DNA of 64,000 nucleotides from Metabacillus halosaccharovorans (GCF_002019635.1 NZ_KV917372.1:992001-1056000); one strand, 5' to 3'. Shown: positions 46,468-57,070, counted from the first letter of the stretch. Translations and numbers: made by a program. Notes: generated by a model from the letters alone, not told the origin.

Positions 46468-47943
46468 TTGTCACAATATGAAACACCATTGTTTACAGGT
46501 CTAATAGAACACGCAAAAAAGAATCCAATTCAATTCCACATACCAGGTCATAAAAAAGGTGCAGGTATTGACCCTGAATTTAGGGCTTTCATTGGTGATA
46601 ATGCACTATCTATTGATTTGATCAATATTGGACCATTAGATGATTTACATGCACCTAAAGGTATAATAAAAAAAGCTCAGGACTTAGCTGCAGACGCATT
46701 CGGAGCCGACCATACCTTTTTCTCTGTACAAGGAACAAGCGGAGCCATTATGACTATGGTGATGGCTGTATGTGGCCCTGGAGATAAAATTATTGTCCCT
46801 AGAAATGTACATAAATCTGTTATGTCGGCTATTGTCTTCTCCGGGGCTACACCGATTTTTATACATCCGGAAATTGATAAAAGATTAGGGATCTCTCATG
46901 GCATCACGACAGATGCAGTTGAAAAAGCACTTGAACAACATCCTGATGCAAAAGGAGTATTAGTTATTAATCCAACATATTTTGGTATTTCCGCAGATTT
47001 ACAGAAAATTGTTGAGATTGCCCATTCATACTCTGTACCTGTATTAGTAGATGAAGCACATGGTGTACACATTCATTTTCATGAAGACCTGCCTTTGAGT
47101 GCTATGCAAGCTGGAGCAGATATGGCCGCAACAAGCGTTCATAAGCTTGGTGGTTCTATGACTCAAAGCTCAGTTTTAAACGTAAGAGAAGGGCTTGTAT
47201 CGCCTCAGCGGGTGCAATCTATTTTAAGTATGATGACTACAACCTCAACATCCTATTTATTATTGGCGTCACTTGATGTAGCAAGGAAAAGATTGGCAAC
47301 AGAAGGTCATGAATTAATTCAAAAAACAATTGAATTAGCTAATTACACAAGAGGCCAATTAAATGAAATACCAAACATATCTTGTATAGGAAAAGAAATT
47401 ATCGGGACAAAAGCTACCTTTGATTATGACCCCACCAAATTAATTATTCCTATTTATGAGCTCGGAATTACAGGCTATGATGTTGAAAAATGGCTACGGG
47501 AAAATTATCAAATTGAAGTGGAATTATCTGATTTATATAATATACTTTGTATTATTACACCGGGTGATACGAAAGAGGATGTAGATATGTTAATTCGCGC
47601 ATTAAAAGAATTATCACATCAAATTCAAGTAACCCAAGACCAGGCAAAATCTAAGGAACGAATCTTTTTACCGGATATACCAGTTCTTGCATTAACCCCT
47701 CGTGATGCATTTTATGCTGAAACAGAAGTAATTTCCTTTAACGAATCTGCCGGAAGAATTATAGCGGAGTTTATTATGGTTTACCCACCCGGTATTCCAA
47801 TCTTTATTCCCGGTGAAATCATTACAGAAGAAAATTTAACATACATTAAGAAAAACTTAGAAGTGGGTTTACCTGTACAAGGACCAGAAGACCCCACATT
47901 AGATACTTTAAGAGTCATTAAAGAACACCGTGCTATCAGGTAA
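46468..47943 (+). CDS. speA: Arginine decarboxylase (aminotransferase-fold Orn/Lys/Arg decarboxylase)
   Basis: SpeA is a pyridoxal-phosphate enzyme that decarboxylates arginine to agmatine, the first step of polyamine synthesis in Bacillus. It has 491 residues. IPGHKKGAG lies near residue 25, the cofactor-binding aspartate and histidine are in VDEAHGVHIHF near residue 196, and the Schiff-base lysine is Lys226 in TSVHKLGGS. The C-terminal TPRDAFYAE domain is present. It starts with TTG after AGAAGGTGG. It is convergent with the SR1-like RNA; in B. subtilis the same two genes are neighbours. Confidence 0.94.
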   Translation: MSQYETPLFTGLIEHAKKNPIQFHIPGHKKGAGIDPEFRAFIGDNALSIDLINIGPLDDLHAPKGIIKKAQDLAADAFGADHTFFSVQGTSGAIMTMVMAVCGPGDKIIVPRNVHKSVMSAIVFSGATPIFIHPEIDKRLGISHGITTDAVEKALEQHPDAKGVLVINPTYFGISADLQKIVEIAHSYSVPVLVDEAHGVHIHFHEDLPLSAMQAGADMAATSVHKLGGSMTQSSVLNVREGLVSPQRVQSILSMMTTTSTSYLLLASLDVARKRLATEGHELIQKTIELANYTRGQLNEIPNISCIGKEIIGTKATFDYDPTKLIIPIYELGITGYDVEKWLRENYQIEVELSDLYNILCIITPGDTKEDVDMLIRALKELSHQIQVTQDQAKSKERIFLPDIPVLALTPRDAFYAETEVISFNESAGRIIAEFIMVYPPGIPIFIPGEIITEENLTYIKKNLEVGLPVQGPEDPTLDTLRVIKEHRAIR

Positions 47944-47956
47944 ATGATGAAAAAAC

Positions 47957-48030
47957 AAGGACAGACTCCCAAGAATATACTAGTTCTTTTAAAAGATCTA
48001 GTATATTCATACTTAGGAGACTGTCCCTTT
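47957..48030. terminator. 68-nt palindrome, bidirectional terminator of speA and the SR1-like RNA
   Basis: From 47959 to 48026 the sequence is almost perfectly symmetric: GGACAG/CTGTCC, CTCC/GGAG, AAG/CTT, AATATACTAG/CTAGTATATT and the central TCTTTTAAAAGA. T-rich DNA follows on the plus strand and TTGTTTTTTC on the minus strand. It lies 15 bases after the speA stop codon. Confidence 0.85.
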
Positions 48031-48063
48031 ATTTTACTTTACTATATATTATGTGGTACCTAT

Positions 48064-48204
48064 TTAATTGATCTCTACTTTTACTACATTTTGGTTTTGG
48101 TTACAACAATCCTGATGACTACATTTCCCATACAAAGTTGTCACTTTTTCACCTTCAATATGACCAATTGTAGAGTTGCAGTGCTGACATACGATTGTTC
48201 CCAT
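48064..48204 (-). CDS. SR1P-like GapA-binding peptide
   Basis: This is a 46-residue peptide beginning MGTIVCQHCNSTIGHIEGEK, followed by VTTLYGKCSHQDCC. It closely follows the SR1P pattern: MGTIVCQ-C near the start and a KVTTLYG core with cysteine pairs. In B. subtilis SR1P binds the glycolytic GapA and the complex stimulates RNase J1. AAAAGGGG lies seven bases before the ATG at 48204; an ATG two codons earlier overlaps the RBS and is less likely. The C-terminal tail (NQNQNVVKVEIN) is longer than in B. subtilis. Confidence 0.85.
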   Translation of the reverse strand: MGTIVCQHCNSTIGHIEGEKVTTLYGKCSHQDCCNQNQNVVKVEIN

Positions 48205-48260
48205 CTCCATACCCCTTTTCAATCAATTTTACACTCTCAAAACCTCTAATTCTATGAAAG

Positions 48261-48297
48261 CGTATAACATTTCTTAATTTCATAATAATATAACACA
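48261..48297 (-). promoter_or_regulatory. CcpN-type operator pair at the SR1-like promoter
   Basis: TGTGTTATATT (48287-48297) matches the CcpN consensus TRTGHYATAYW at all 11 positions and lies in the promoter spacer, touching the -10. A second site, AATGTTATACG (48261-48271), matches 9 of 11 and lies just downstream of the predicted start point. CcpN represses sr1, gapB and pckA in B. subtilis under glycolytic conditions. Confidence 0.6.
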
Positions 48298-48310
48298 TTT
48301 AATTCGTCAA
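48282..48310 (-). promoter_or_regulatory. Promoter of the SR1-like RNA
   Basis: On the minus strand TTGACG (48305-48310), a 17-base spacer and TATTAT (48282-48287) form a good sigma A promoter about 80 bases before the SR1P start. Confidence 0.78.
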
Positions 48311-48499
48311 TACCTAATTTGTATAACTTAATTAATCAATTAGTCATAACAATACAAAAACGTCACATTATTCAGAAAATAAGCAAATACAAAATAGCCA
48401 TTAAATATCCTTTTATACATTCGTTATGTTAGACATGTTCTTACATGAACAACAAATTTTTCATATTATAATTCCTCTATTTTCTCCAATGTGTCATAC

Positions 48500-48751
48500 T
48501 CATACTATAACAAAGAACAATAGCACTTTGTATGAGATAACATACGTTATAAGAGATGAAATAGAAAAAATAATCGCAGCTTTTCTTTTTTCCATCAATG
48601 TCAGAGCAATCAAATAGGAGAGATAGAAAAACATCAGCAGCAAAATGGACTTAGCTAACAAACTGTCTTTATTAGATAACCATTCAATTACACTGTATCC
48701 ACTCCATAATATTATATGTATACAGGATAGTAAACTTAAAGTAAATTTCAT
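48500..48751 (-). CDS. Small membrane protein of unknown function
   Basis: This is an 83-residue protein with three hydrophobic helices (residues 2-22, 32-51 and 57-80) and few charges except MEKRK between helices two and three. The start is ATG 48751, seven bases after GAGGTG, which supports it as a real gene. I do not recognise a family. It lies between slp and the SR1-like RNA, reading in the same direction as the RNA. Confidence 0.6.
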   Translation of the reverse strand: MKFTLSLLSCIHIILWSGYSVIEWLSNKDSLLAKSILLLMFFYLSYLIALTLMEKRKAAIIFSISSLITYVISYKVLLFFVIV

Positions 48752-49023
48752 TTCACTACACCTCTTCAATATGTATGAAAACGGACTACATTATAGAATA
48801 CCCTACATCAAAATAGGTAATTGAATTGGAAATTTTAAGTATTTGTATAGGTAAAACGTAATATTTTTCATTTATGTAACAAATAGATGACAAGAGAAGG
48901 TTAAACCAATATATATGATAAAATAGTTATAATTTAGTCTTATTGTACGTATCTAGTTAAATATAACCTTGCTGTACATACTATTTTGGAACTATTTAAA
49001 TTATTTAGAAGAGGTGGACATGG

Positions 49024-49398
49024 ATGAAAAGATCAATACTTATTATTTTCATTATTCCAGTCGTTGTTCTTTCCTCCTGCAAAAACATTATAAATTCAGA
49101 TGTGCCCACAGATTTCACTCTTAATAGAGATAAACAAATCGTGTTTTTTTCTGATGATAAAAATATTGATAGAGAAGCGATTTACTATGATGCATTATTA
49201 GTCATTAAAGAAGATTTTCCAGAAGAGTTTGAGAATATGAGAGTGATTTCTGAAAATATGGATAAACATTTATATGAGGTCGATACATACCCTTCCCTTT
49301 TAGTTGTCTCAAAAAAGGAAATTCTTGTACAAATTGAAGGAACAGTTTTATCGAAAGAAGAAATTTTAGAGCCAGTTTCTAATGCATTATTAGAGTGA
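49024..49398 (+). CDS. slp: Small lipoprotein, Slp-like
   Basis: This is a 124-residue lipoprotein with signal peptide MKRSILIIFIIPVVVLSSC (lipobox LSSC). The mature part has a thioredoxin-like outline (KQIVFFSDDKNIDREAIYYDALLVIK, then YPSLLVVSKKEILVQIEG, quoted in parts) but no CxxC. Its position next to pdhD and near speA, and its length, fit Slp, the small peptidoglycan-associated lipoprotein of B. subtilis. GAGGTGG precedes the ATG. It is convergent with pdhD. Confidence 0.7.
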   Translation: MKRSILIIFIIPVVVLSSCKNIINSDVPTDFTLNRDKQIVFFSDDKNIDREAIYYDALLVIKEDFPEEFENMRVISENMDKHLYEVDTYPSLLVVSKKEILVQIEGTVLSKEEILEPVSNALLE

Positions 49399-49437
49399 GA
49401 AAAGGCATTTCATTAGCTCCTTTTAAAAATCGAACAA

Positions 49438-49473
49438 TAAAAAGATGCTAACTTTGAAGTTAGCATCTTTTTA
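49438..49473. terminator. Shared terminator of slp and the pdh operon
   Basis: AAAGATGCTAAC pairs with GTTAGCATCTTT around TTTGAA, with A and T runs on both sides. Confidence 0.9.
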
Positions 49474-49476
49474 TGA

Positions 49477-50886
49477 TTATTTTACAATATGGATTGGGCT
49501 ACCGATTGCAACTTCAGCAGCTTCCATTGTAATTTCACCTAATGTAGGGTGAGCGTGAATTGTCATAGCGATATCTTCAGCTGTCATTCCAGCTTCAATC
49601 GCTAAACCAAGTTCTGAGATCATATCAGACGCACTTGGCCCAGCAATTTGTGCACCAATAACTAATCCATCTTCTTTACGAGTAACAAGCTTTAAGAAAC
49701 CATCAGTATCATTTAATGATAATGCACGACCATTAGCAGCAAATGGGAACTTAGCAGCATTTACTTCAATTCCATCTGCTTTAGCATCTGCTTCTGTATA
49801 ACCAACAGATGCAAGCTCAGGCTCAGAGAAGACAACAGCTGGAATACCAAGGTAGTCGATTTCAGCTTTTTCTCCTGCAATTGCTTCTGCAGCAATTTTT
49901 CCTTCATAAGAAGCTTTATGTGCTAATTGAGGACCTTCAACAATATCACCAATTGCATAAATATTAGATATATTAGTGCGGCATTGCTTATCAATTTTGA
50001 TAATTCCTCTATCAGTCATTTCCACTCCAACTTGCTCTAAACCAAGTTCATCAGTGTTTGGACGACGTCCTACAGAAACTAATAAATAATCAGCTTCGAT
50101 CGTTTTTTCTTCACCATTTACTTCAAATGTAACTTTCACGCCATTTTCGTTTTCTTCAACACTTTTTGCTGACGCTTTTGTGTGAATTTCAGCACCTTTT
50201 TTCTTAAGGTTGCGTTTTACGATAGCGCTCATTTGTTTTTCAAAACCTGCTAGGATTTCATCCGCAGCTTCAATGAACGTAACTTCTGTTCCAAAGTTAG
50301 CATATGCAGAGCCAAGTTCGATTCCGATTACCCCTCCACCGATGACAACTAGCTTTTTAGGAATTTCTTGAAGGTTTAATGCGCCTGTTGAATTGATTAC
50401 TCGCTTCGTATATTTGAAAGTTGGAATCTCAACTGGGCGAGAACCTGTTGCAATGATGCAATTTTTAAATTTGTACGTTTGTGAAGATGTTTCATCCATC
50501 ACTTTAACTGTTTCATTATCAACGAAGTACGCTTCACCAGAAACGACATCAACTTTATTACCTTTAAGTAATCCGGCTACACCGCCAGTTAATTTTTTTA
50601 CAACACCTTGCTTGAATTCTTGAACTTTAGAAAAATCAACTGTTACGTTATCAGCTTTAATACCCATTTCTTCAGAGTGTTTAGCTGTTTCATAACGATG
50701 ACCGGCAGCGATCAACGCTTTTGAAGGAATACAACCTACATTTAAGCATACTCCTCCAAGTGTTGCTTTTTCTACTACTGTTACCTTTTGCCCTAATTGA
50801 GCAGCGCGGATCGCTGCAACGTATCCGCCTGGGCCTGCTCCAATGACAAGAGTATCTGTTTCAATCGGGAAATCTCCAACTACCAT
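49477..50886 (-). CDS. pdhD: Dihydrolipoyl dehydrogenase (E3)
   Basis: E3 reoxidises the lipoyl groups of the pyruvate dehydrogenase complex with FAD and NAD. It has 469 residues. The FAD motif [19 protein letters not shown] starts near residue 14, the redox disulfide is in [13 protein letters not shown] near residue 44, the NAD motif is [19 protein letters not shown] near residue 182, and the catalytic base is in [10 protein letters not shown] near residue 445. It starts three bases after the pdhC stop codon and ends the operon. Confidence 0.98.
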   Translation of the reverse strand: MVVGDFPIETDTLVIGAGPGGYVAAIRAAQLGQKVTVVEKATLGGVCLNVGCIPSKALIAAGHRYETAKHSEEMGIKADNVTVDFSKVQEFKQGVVKKLTGGVAGLLKGNKVDVVSGEAYFVDNETVKVMDETSSQTYKFKNCIIATGSRPVEIPTFKYTKRVINSTGALNLQEIPKKLVVIGGGVIGIELGSAYANFGTEVTFIEAADEILAGFEKQMSAIVKRNLKKKGAEIHTKASAKSVEENENGVKVTFEVNGEEKTIEADYLLVSVGRRPNTDELGLEQVGVEMTDRGIIKIDKQCRTNISNIYAIGDIVEGPQLAHKASYEGKIAAEAIAGEKAEIDYLGIPAVVFSEPELASVGYTEADAKADGIEVNAAKFPFAANGRALSLNDTDGFLKLVTRKEDGLVIGAQIAGPSASDMISELGLAIEAGMTAEDIAMTIHAHPTLGEITMEAAEVAIGSPIHIVK

Positions 50887-50889
50887 CGA

Positions 50890-52233
50890 TTACGCCTCCA
50901 TTAAGATTAATTGTGGATCGTTTAGTAAACGCTTGATGTGGTTAAGAGCATTTTGAGCTGTAGCACCATCGATCATTCTGTGGTCGAAGCTTAAAGATAA
51001 AGCTAGAACCGGAGCTACAACAATCTCTCCATCACGAACAATTGGTTTATCAGCAATACGACCAATACCTAAGATCGCAACCTCAGGATGGTTAATAACA
51101 GGTGTAAACCATTGTCCACCAGCCGAACCAATGTTTGTAATTGTGCATGAAGCACCTTTCATTTCATTTGGTGCAAGCTTACCTTCACGTGCTTTTGTAG
51201 CTAGTCCATTAATTTCATCTGAAATTTCAAAAACAGATTTACGTTCTGCATTTTTAACAACCGGTACAAGTAGACCTTTTTCAGTGTCAGCCGCAATACC
51301 GATGTTGAAATAATGTTTTTGAACAACTTCTTCTGTTTTATCGTCAAGAGATGTATTAAGAACCGGATACTTTTTAAGTGCTGAAGTTAGAGCTTTCACT
51401 ACGTACGGTAAATATGTTAACTTAATTCCTTGCTCTGCTGCAACATTTTTGAATTGCTTTCTGTGAGCAACTAAATTTGTTACATCCACTTCATCCATAA
51501 GTGTAACGTGTGGAGCTGTATGTTTAGAGTTAACCATCGCTTTAGCAATTGCTTTACGGATTGGGCTCATTTTTTCACGAGTTTCAGGGAAATCTCCTTC
51601 TGGAATCGCTTGTGACGCAGCTGGCTTCGCTTGTTTTTCTTGTGCTGCAGATGGTGCTTCTTCAGCAGCCGGTTGTGCTGCTACTCCTCCACCTTGAAGG
51701 AAGGAATCAACATCCTCTTTTAGTACGCGACCATTTTTACCGCTGCCTGATACTTGAGTAATATTAACATCTTTCTCACGAGCATATTTACGTACTGATG
51801 GCATAGCGATAACACGCTTGTTCGGATCTACTTCAACCTCTGGTTGTACACCTTCTTGTTTTTCTTGTTTAGGCGCTTCTTCTTTTTTCACATCCTGGCC
51901 AGCCTCGGCAGTAGATTGAACTTGTGCCTCTGTTTTTTCTTCAGCTTTAGGCTCATCATCACCGTGATCGCCTTTAAATTTCAGATTTTCATAACCAGGT
52001 GCATCAAAGGTAATAATCGTTTGACCTACAGTCGCAACTGTACCTTCTTCAACGTTAACTTCTGTTACTGTCCCTTTTACTGGTGATGGGATTTCTACAA
52101 CTGCTTTATCATTTTGTACTTCAGCTAGGACATCATCTTCTTCAACTTTGTCGCCTGCTTTTACAAACCACTTTACGATTTCACCTTCGTGGATACCTTC
52201 ACCGATATCAGGCAGTTTAAATTCGAATGCCAA
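50890..52233 (-). CDS. pdhC: Dihydrolipoamide acetyltransferase (E2)
   Basis: This is the core subunit of the pyruvate dehydrogenase complex, with 447 residues. One lipoyl domain has its lysine in [12 protein letters not shown] near residue 44. An Ala/Pro/Gln/Glu-rich linker and a peripheral-subunit-binding domain ([16 protein letters not shown] near residue 144 to [10 protein letters not shown]) follow, then a second linker and the acyltransferase domain with the active site [10 protein letters not shown] near residue 416. It lies 54 bases after pdhB. Confidence 0.98.
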   Translation of the reverse strand: MAFEFKLPDIGEGIHEGEIVKWFVKAGDKVEEDDVLAEVQNDKAVVEIPSPVKGTVTEVNVEEGTVATVGQTIITFDAPGYENLKFKGDHGDDEPKAEEKTEAQVQSTAEAGQDVKKEEAPKQEKQEGVQPEVEVDPNKRVIAMPSVRKYAREKDVNITQVSGSGKNGRVLKEDVDSFLQGGGVAAQPAAEEAPSAAQEKQAKPAASQAIPEGDFPETREKMSPIRKAIAKAMVNSKHTAPHVTLMDEVDVTNLVAHRKQFKNVAAEQGIKLTYLPYVVKALTSALKKYPVLNTSLDDKTEEVVQKHYFNIGIAADTEKGLLVPVVKNAERKSVFEISDEINGLATKAREGKLAPNEMKGASCTITNIGSAGGQWFTPVINHPEVAILGIGRIADKPIVRDGEIVVAPVLALSLSFDHRMIDGATAQNALNHIKRLLNDPQLILMEA

Positions 52234-52287
52234 ATCATTCTACCTCCTAAGTAATTGTGTTATGTCAATTATGATTTATGGATCAAA

Positions 52288-53265
52288 TTAAAAATTGATT
52301 ACTTTTTTAGCTGTTTCAAGAATATCTTTATAAATTGGAAGCCATACATTTTCAGCTTCAGTAAATGCGTAAACAGTATCAGGTGCTGTTACACGTAATA
52401 CAGGAGCTTCTAAGCTTAAGATTGCACGTTCATTAATTTCAGCAACAACGTTAGCTGCTATACCAGCTTGTTTTTGTGCTTCTTGAACAACAATTGCACG
52501 GCCTGTTTTTTCTACAGAAGCAATGATTGTTTCGATATCTAACGGACTTATTGTACGTAAGTCAACAACCTCAACAGATACACCATCTTTTTCTAATTCT
52601 TCCGCTGCTTTTAATGATTCATGAACCATTGCACCGTAAGTAATGATTGATAGGTCTGTACCTTCACGTTTTACATCTGCTTTACCAATTTCAATTGTAT
52701 ATTCCTCTTCTGGAACTTCTTGACGGAATGAACGATATAATTTCATGTGCTCTAAGAAAACAACAGGATCGTTGTCACGAATAGCAGAAATTAATAAACC
52801 TTTTGCGTCATAAGGAGTTGAAGGAATAACTACTTTTAATCCTGGTTGTTGAGCAACAAGACCTTCTAAGCTATCTGCATGAAGTTCTGGTGTATGTACA
52901 AATCCACCAAAAGGAGAACGGATTGTAACCGGTGCTGTCCAACGACCGCCTGAACGGTAACGCATACGTGCTAATTGACCACTTAAAGAATCCATTACTT
53001 CGTATACAAAACCGAAGAATTGAATTTCCATTACTGGACGGAATCCAGTTAAACCAAAACCAACTGTTAAACCACCGATACCTGACTCAGCAAGTGGAGT
53101 ATCGAATACACGATCTTCACCAAATTCTTTTTGAAGTCCTTCCGTTGCACGGAATACGCCACCATTTACACCAACGTCTTCCCCATAAACAAGGACGTTT
53201 TCATCGTTTTTTAATTCGGTGCGTAATGCATCAGTGATGGCTTGAATCATTGTCATTTGTGCCAT
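52288..53265 (-). CDS. pdhB: Pyruvate dehydrogenase E1 component, beta subunit
   Basis: This is the transketolase-like beta subunit of E1, with 325 residues. Typical stretches are [19 protein letters not shown] near residue 23, [29 protein letters not shown] (its first half near residue 106), and [17 protein letters not shown] near residue 228. It starts three bases after pdhA ends and forms the alpha2-beta2 tetramer with PdhA. Confidence 0.98.
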   Translation of the reverse strand: MAQMTMIQAITDALRTELKNDENVLVYGEDVGVNGGVFRATEGLQKEFGEDRVFDTPLAESGIGGLTVGFGLTGFRPVMEIQFFGFVYEVMDSLSGQLARMRYRSGGRWTAPVTIRSPFGGFVHTPELHADSLEGLVAQQPGLKVVIPSTPYDAKGLLISAIRDNDPVVFLEHMKLYRSFRQEVPEEEYTIEIGKADVKREGTDLSIITYGAMVHESLKAAEELEKDGVSVEVVDLRTISPLDIETIIASVEKTGRAIVVQEAQKQAGIAANVVAEINERAILSLEAPVLRVTAPDTVYAFTEAENVWLPIYKDILETAKKVINF

Positions 53266-53268
53266 GGC

Positions 53269-54444
<1,176 letters not shown>

Positions 54445-54622
54445 TCAACTTGAACATATTTAGTATTAGTAAGAGAATTCCATTATTCACAGCAATAGGT
54501 TACCCTAAAATCTTTTGGATGACACAATTTTTTTGAATTCAACTCTTCTTACCGTTAATACCACTCATGAGATGTATAAAACGTTCTCTATGTATGGTCT
54601 ATGAACTTTATAAAGTCCACAC

Positions 54623-54655
54623 TGTATTAGTTAAAATTTTATATAAACTAATACA
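54623..54655. promoter_or_regulatory. Inverted repeat upstream of pdhA
   Basis: TGTATTAGTT (54623-54632) and AACTAATACA (54646-54655) are a perfect 10-base inverted repeat 13 bases apart, 240 bases before pdhA. There is no T run, so it looks more like an operator than a terminator. TTGACG on the minus strand nearby could be a -35, but no convincing -10 follows. Otherwise the 54385-54861 region shows no ORF or clear feature. Confidence 0.4.
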
Positions 54656-54861
54656 CGTTAACAATTCATTTACAAGTTTACACTAATATTTTCTCCTCCG
54701 TCAATTAGTTTGTATAAGGATTTTTAAAGACAATTCTTTCTGAAAACTCAAATCAAATAAAACTGTATTATTACAAATGTATTATCTGTAACAGTGTTGT
54801 TGGTACAGTTGCTTCGAGGTCAACCTTTTTTCACAAATTGTTTTTCATAGTAAATCTGTTT

Positions 54862-54900
54862 AAAAAAAAAGAGAATGACTCTTTGTTAAAGTCATCCTCT
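54862..54900 (-). terminator. Terminator after ykyA
   Basis: On the minus strand AGAGGATGACT pairs with AGTCATTCTCT (one mismatch in the stem), followed by TTTTTTTTT. It begins at the ykyA stop codon. Confidence 0.82.
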
Positions 54901-55561
54901 ACTCATTTTCATTTATTTCAACATCCAGTTCAGCTTGTTCATAGAACGTCATTTTTTGTTCATTATATTTCTCTGTATATTTATTGAATTCCTCATTTTG
55001 CTCCATAACGCTTTTATAAGCTGCATTAATTTTTGAAATTTGCGCATCTAATTCTTCAATAGTTAAATCCTCTTTTTGTAATATTGTATATAATTCCTTA
55101 TCTAGTGTAAGAGAGGTTTCATAATTCTTGAAAAGCGTTTCATAGGATTTATATCGATCTTCCATTGTCTTTTTTAGCTGATTTGCAGATTCTCTTAATG
55201 CTTCATCTTTAATATTAGCTATATCATCAGTAATTTCTTCAAATTTTTTCTTTGATGACATAATACTATCATTCTCAGCTTTAATTTTGCTCTCACGTTC
55301 TTCAACAACCGTTATCGCTTCTTTTGACAAGATTACAACTTGATCAAATTCGGTCATACCTAAGTCCATAATTTTGTTATAAAGTTCAGATTCCTTCTTT
55401 TCAAGCTCAAGTAGTGGTTCCTGTTGTTCTTTAAATGTGTCTTCCAGTGAGGCAACCTCTTCTAATGTTTGATAGATATTTTCTTCCGGTGAGGGACCTA
55501 AACAACCTGATAGTAAAATAATACATAAAAATAGCATTAATACCGTATGTTTTTTCATCAT
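54899..55561 (-). CDS. ykyA: YkyA family lipoprotein
   Basis: This is a lipoprotein of about 220 residues with signal sequence MMKKHTVLMLFLCIILLSGC (lipobox LSGC). The mature protein is almost entirely charged alpha helix and coiled coil (EEVASLEDTFKEQQEPLLEL and KKKFEEITDDIANIKDE among others). YkyA sits next to the pdh operon in B. subtilis; a link to the cell wall has been suggested but is not proven. The start is ambiguous: the RBS AGGGGG is close to a TTG three codons before the ATG chosen here. Confidence 0.82.
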   Translation of the reverse strand: MMKKHTVLMLFLCIILLSGCLGPSPEENIYQTLEEVASLEDTFKEQQEPLLELEKKESELYNKIMDLGMTEFDQVVILSKEAITVVEERESKIKAENDSIMSSKKKFEEITDDIANIKDEALRESANQLKKTMEDRYKSYETLFKNYETSLTLDKELYTILQKEDLTIEELDAQISKINAAYKSVMEQNEEFNKYTEKYNEQKMTFYEQAELDVEINENE

Positions 55562-55830
55562 TTTTAACAAATTCCCCCTAATCATTCAGACAGTTTCTAC
55601 TATAATCTGTTCCATTTATTTGCACAATCTTTTTTTGATATTTTTGGAATTAAATGGAGAGATTTGAATTCGTCTTCTATTGTTATCAAATATATGAATA
55701 CTTGTCTTTTCATTAGACCATCTTTTTAACTAAAGCTTCTTTAGGCATCTGTCTATACACTTTTACCTAAGTGACATAATGTGTACTATACGTCTCGGTA
55801 TGGCGTAATGATTTCGAGGAGGTACTTACA

Positions 55831-55980
55831 ATGCATTATTACGACTTTGGAAATCACGAAGGATGCGGAAATTATGATTACGGATTTGCAGCTCCTGTTG
55901 GCTATGGCAATGGCTTTGCATTAATAGTTGTATTGTTTATCTTGTTAATAATTGTTGGGGCAGTATATTTAGGTTGTTAA
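55831..55980 (+). CDS. YjcZ-family sporulation miniprotein
   Basis: This is a 49-residue protein. The N-terminus is rich in Gly, Tyr and Asn ([19 protein letters not shown]), and the C-terminus [20 protein letters not shown] is the typical membrane helix of YjcZ/YtrI-type sporulation miniproteins. CGAGGAGG lies seven bases before the ATG. The longer, cysteine-containing N-terminus is unusual. Such proteins are made in the forespore or mother cell and have no known function. A terminator follows at 55990-56030. Confidence 0.85.
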   Translation: MHYYDFGNHEGCGNYDYGFAAPVGYGNGFALIVVLFILLIIVGAVYLGC

Positions 55981-55989
55981 TATTTGTAG

Positions 55990-56030
55990 AACGTGGATAT
56001 CTACATTTTTGATCATCCACGTTTTCCTTT
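55990..56030 (+). terminator. Terminator after the yjcZ-like gene
   Basis: AACGTGGAT pairs with ATCCACGTT, followed by TTCCTTT on the plus strand, ten bases past the stop codon. Confidence 0.75.
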
Positions 56031-56153
56031 TCGTTTCTTATCCGTTCATTTATAATCTAAGTATATATTATTGTGTTATGGAGACTTTCTACATACAAAG
56101 ATTAATATGTAAAAACAATAAATTTGTCACCGTGTTAAAAGGAGTGTTACACC

Positions 56154-56708
56154 ATGATTACAATGGAAGATATTATTAGAGAAGGACATCCAACGTTAAA
56201 AGAAGTAGCAAAAGAGGTTTCTCTACCTGCATCTGATGAAGATAAACAAATATTAAAAAAGATGCTTGAATATGTAAAAAATAGCCAAGATTCTGAGATA
56301 GCTGAAAAATATGGACTACGACCTGGGATTGGTCTTGCAGCTCCCCAAATAAACGTGTCAAAACGTATGATTGCTATTCATACCTTGGACGAAAAAGGAA
56401 ACCAACACAGCTATGCACTCTTTAATCCTAAGATTGTTAGTCATTCTATTGAAAAAAGTTATTTAACTTCGGGAGAAGGCTGCTTATCAGTGGATCGTGC
56501 TGTTCCTGGTATTGTTCCTCGTTTTGCTCGTATTCGTGTAAAAGCAACTACCCTCGAAGGTGAACAAATAGATGTTCGTTTAAAGGGACTTCTTGCGATC
56601 GTCTTTCAACATGAGATTGATCATTTAAATGGCGTAATGTTTTATGATCATATCGATAAAAACAACCCACTTCAAGAACCTGAAAATGCGATACCAATTG
56701 AAAGGTAA
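56154..56708 (+). CDS. def: Peptide deformylase
   Basis: This enzyme removes the formyl group from nascent proteins and uses a divalent metal, usually iron. It has 184 residues and is a type II enzyme, as usual in Gram-positive bacteria. Motif 1 is GIGLAAPQ near residue 61, motif 2 EGCLSVD near residue 108 and motif 3 the metal-binding HEIDHLNG near residue 154. AAGGAGTG precedes the ATG. In B. subtilis defB neighbours ykyA and pdhA in the same way. Confidence 0.96.
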   Translation: MITMEDIIREGHPTLKEVAKEVSLPASDEDKQILKKMLEYVKNSQDSEIAEKYGLRPGIGLAAPQINVSKRMIAIHTLDEKGNQHSYALFNPKIVSHSIEKSYLTSGEGCLSVDRAVPGIVPRFARIRVKATTLEGEQIDVRLKGLLAIVFQHEIDHLNGVMFYDHIDKNNPLQEPENAIPIER

Positions 56709-56735
56709 GCAAGGACAATATGTCCTTGCTTTTTT
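56709..56735 (+). terminator. Terminator after def
   Basis: GCAAGGACA pairs with TGTCCTTGC around ATA, followed by six Ts. It begins directly after the def stop codon. Confidence 0.88.
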
Positions 56736-56898
56736 AGTTCACCTAATTATGTAACCTATCTTTCCTACCTTTAAAAGGATTTAACAACAGTAAATAATTC
56801 CCACTAATCAAAATGCAAAAGAAATGTCCCTTCTCCATATACTATAACTGCATTAATATGGGACGGCTCTTGATGAAATTAAAAAGGAGGTAATCAAT

Positions 56899-56970
56899 TT
56901 GCTGAAAAAATTAAAAAAATCACTCCGCGAACATATAAACCAGTTACTTAAAAGAAAATTTATAGCTTAA
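56899..56970 (+). CDS. Possible 23-residue basic peptide
   Basis: A TTG at 56899 is preceded by AAAAAGGAGGT at good spacing and opens a 23-codon frame, MLKKLKKSLREHINQLLKRKF followed by IA. The peptide would be an amphipathic basic helix. No family is recognised. The perfect Shine-Dalgarno site is the main support; the short length leaves open that this is only a leader or chance. The surrounding 56736-57070 DNA holds nothing else clear. Confidence 0.4.
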   Translation: MLKKLKKSLREHINQLLKRKFIA

Positions 56971-57070
56971 ACCTTGTCATATATGGTTTTAATGGATAAA
57001 AACAAAAATTAAAAAGTGTTCAAATATATATTCGGATAAAAAAGAACTCCCTACACTTTTGTTGATATAC

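Larger units (their letters stand above)
47957..48275 (-). ncRNA. SR1-like dual-function small RNA
   Basis: A promoter at 48282-48310 and the strong palindromic terminator at 47957-48030 define a minus-strand transcript of about 320 bases that contains the SR1P-like ORF at 48064-48204. In B. subtilis SR1 lies at the same place, next to speA, acts as an antisense regulator of ahrC mRNA and encodes SR1P. The transcript here would be longer than the 205 nt of B. subtilis. I did not identify the ahrC-pairing segments. Confidence 0.7.

Noticed and set aside
47944-48249. Plus-strand ORF of 101 codons after speA
   Set aside because: It runs through the palindromic terminator and is antisense to the SR1P-like ORF, which has a better RBS and family match.
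48255-48269. cre-like sequence TGAAAGCGTATAACA near the SR1-like promoter
   Set aside because: It has one base too many between CG and CA compared with the CcpA consensus, so a CcpA site is not supported.
48426-48617. Plus-strand ORF of 63 codons
   Set aside because: It is antisense to the small membrane protein gene and lacks an RBS.
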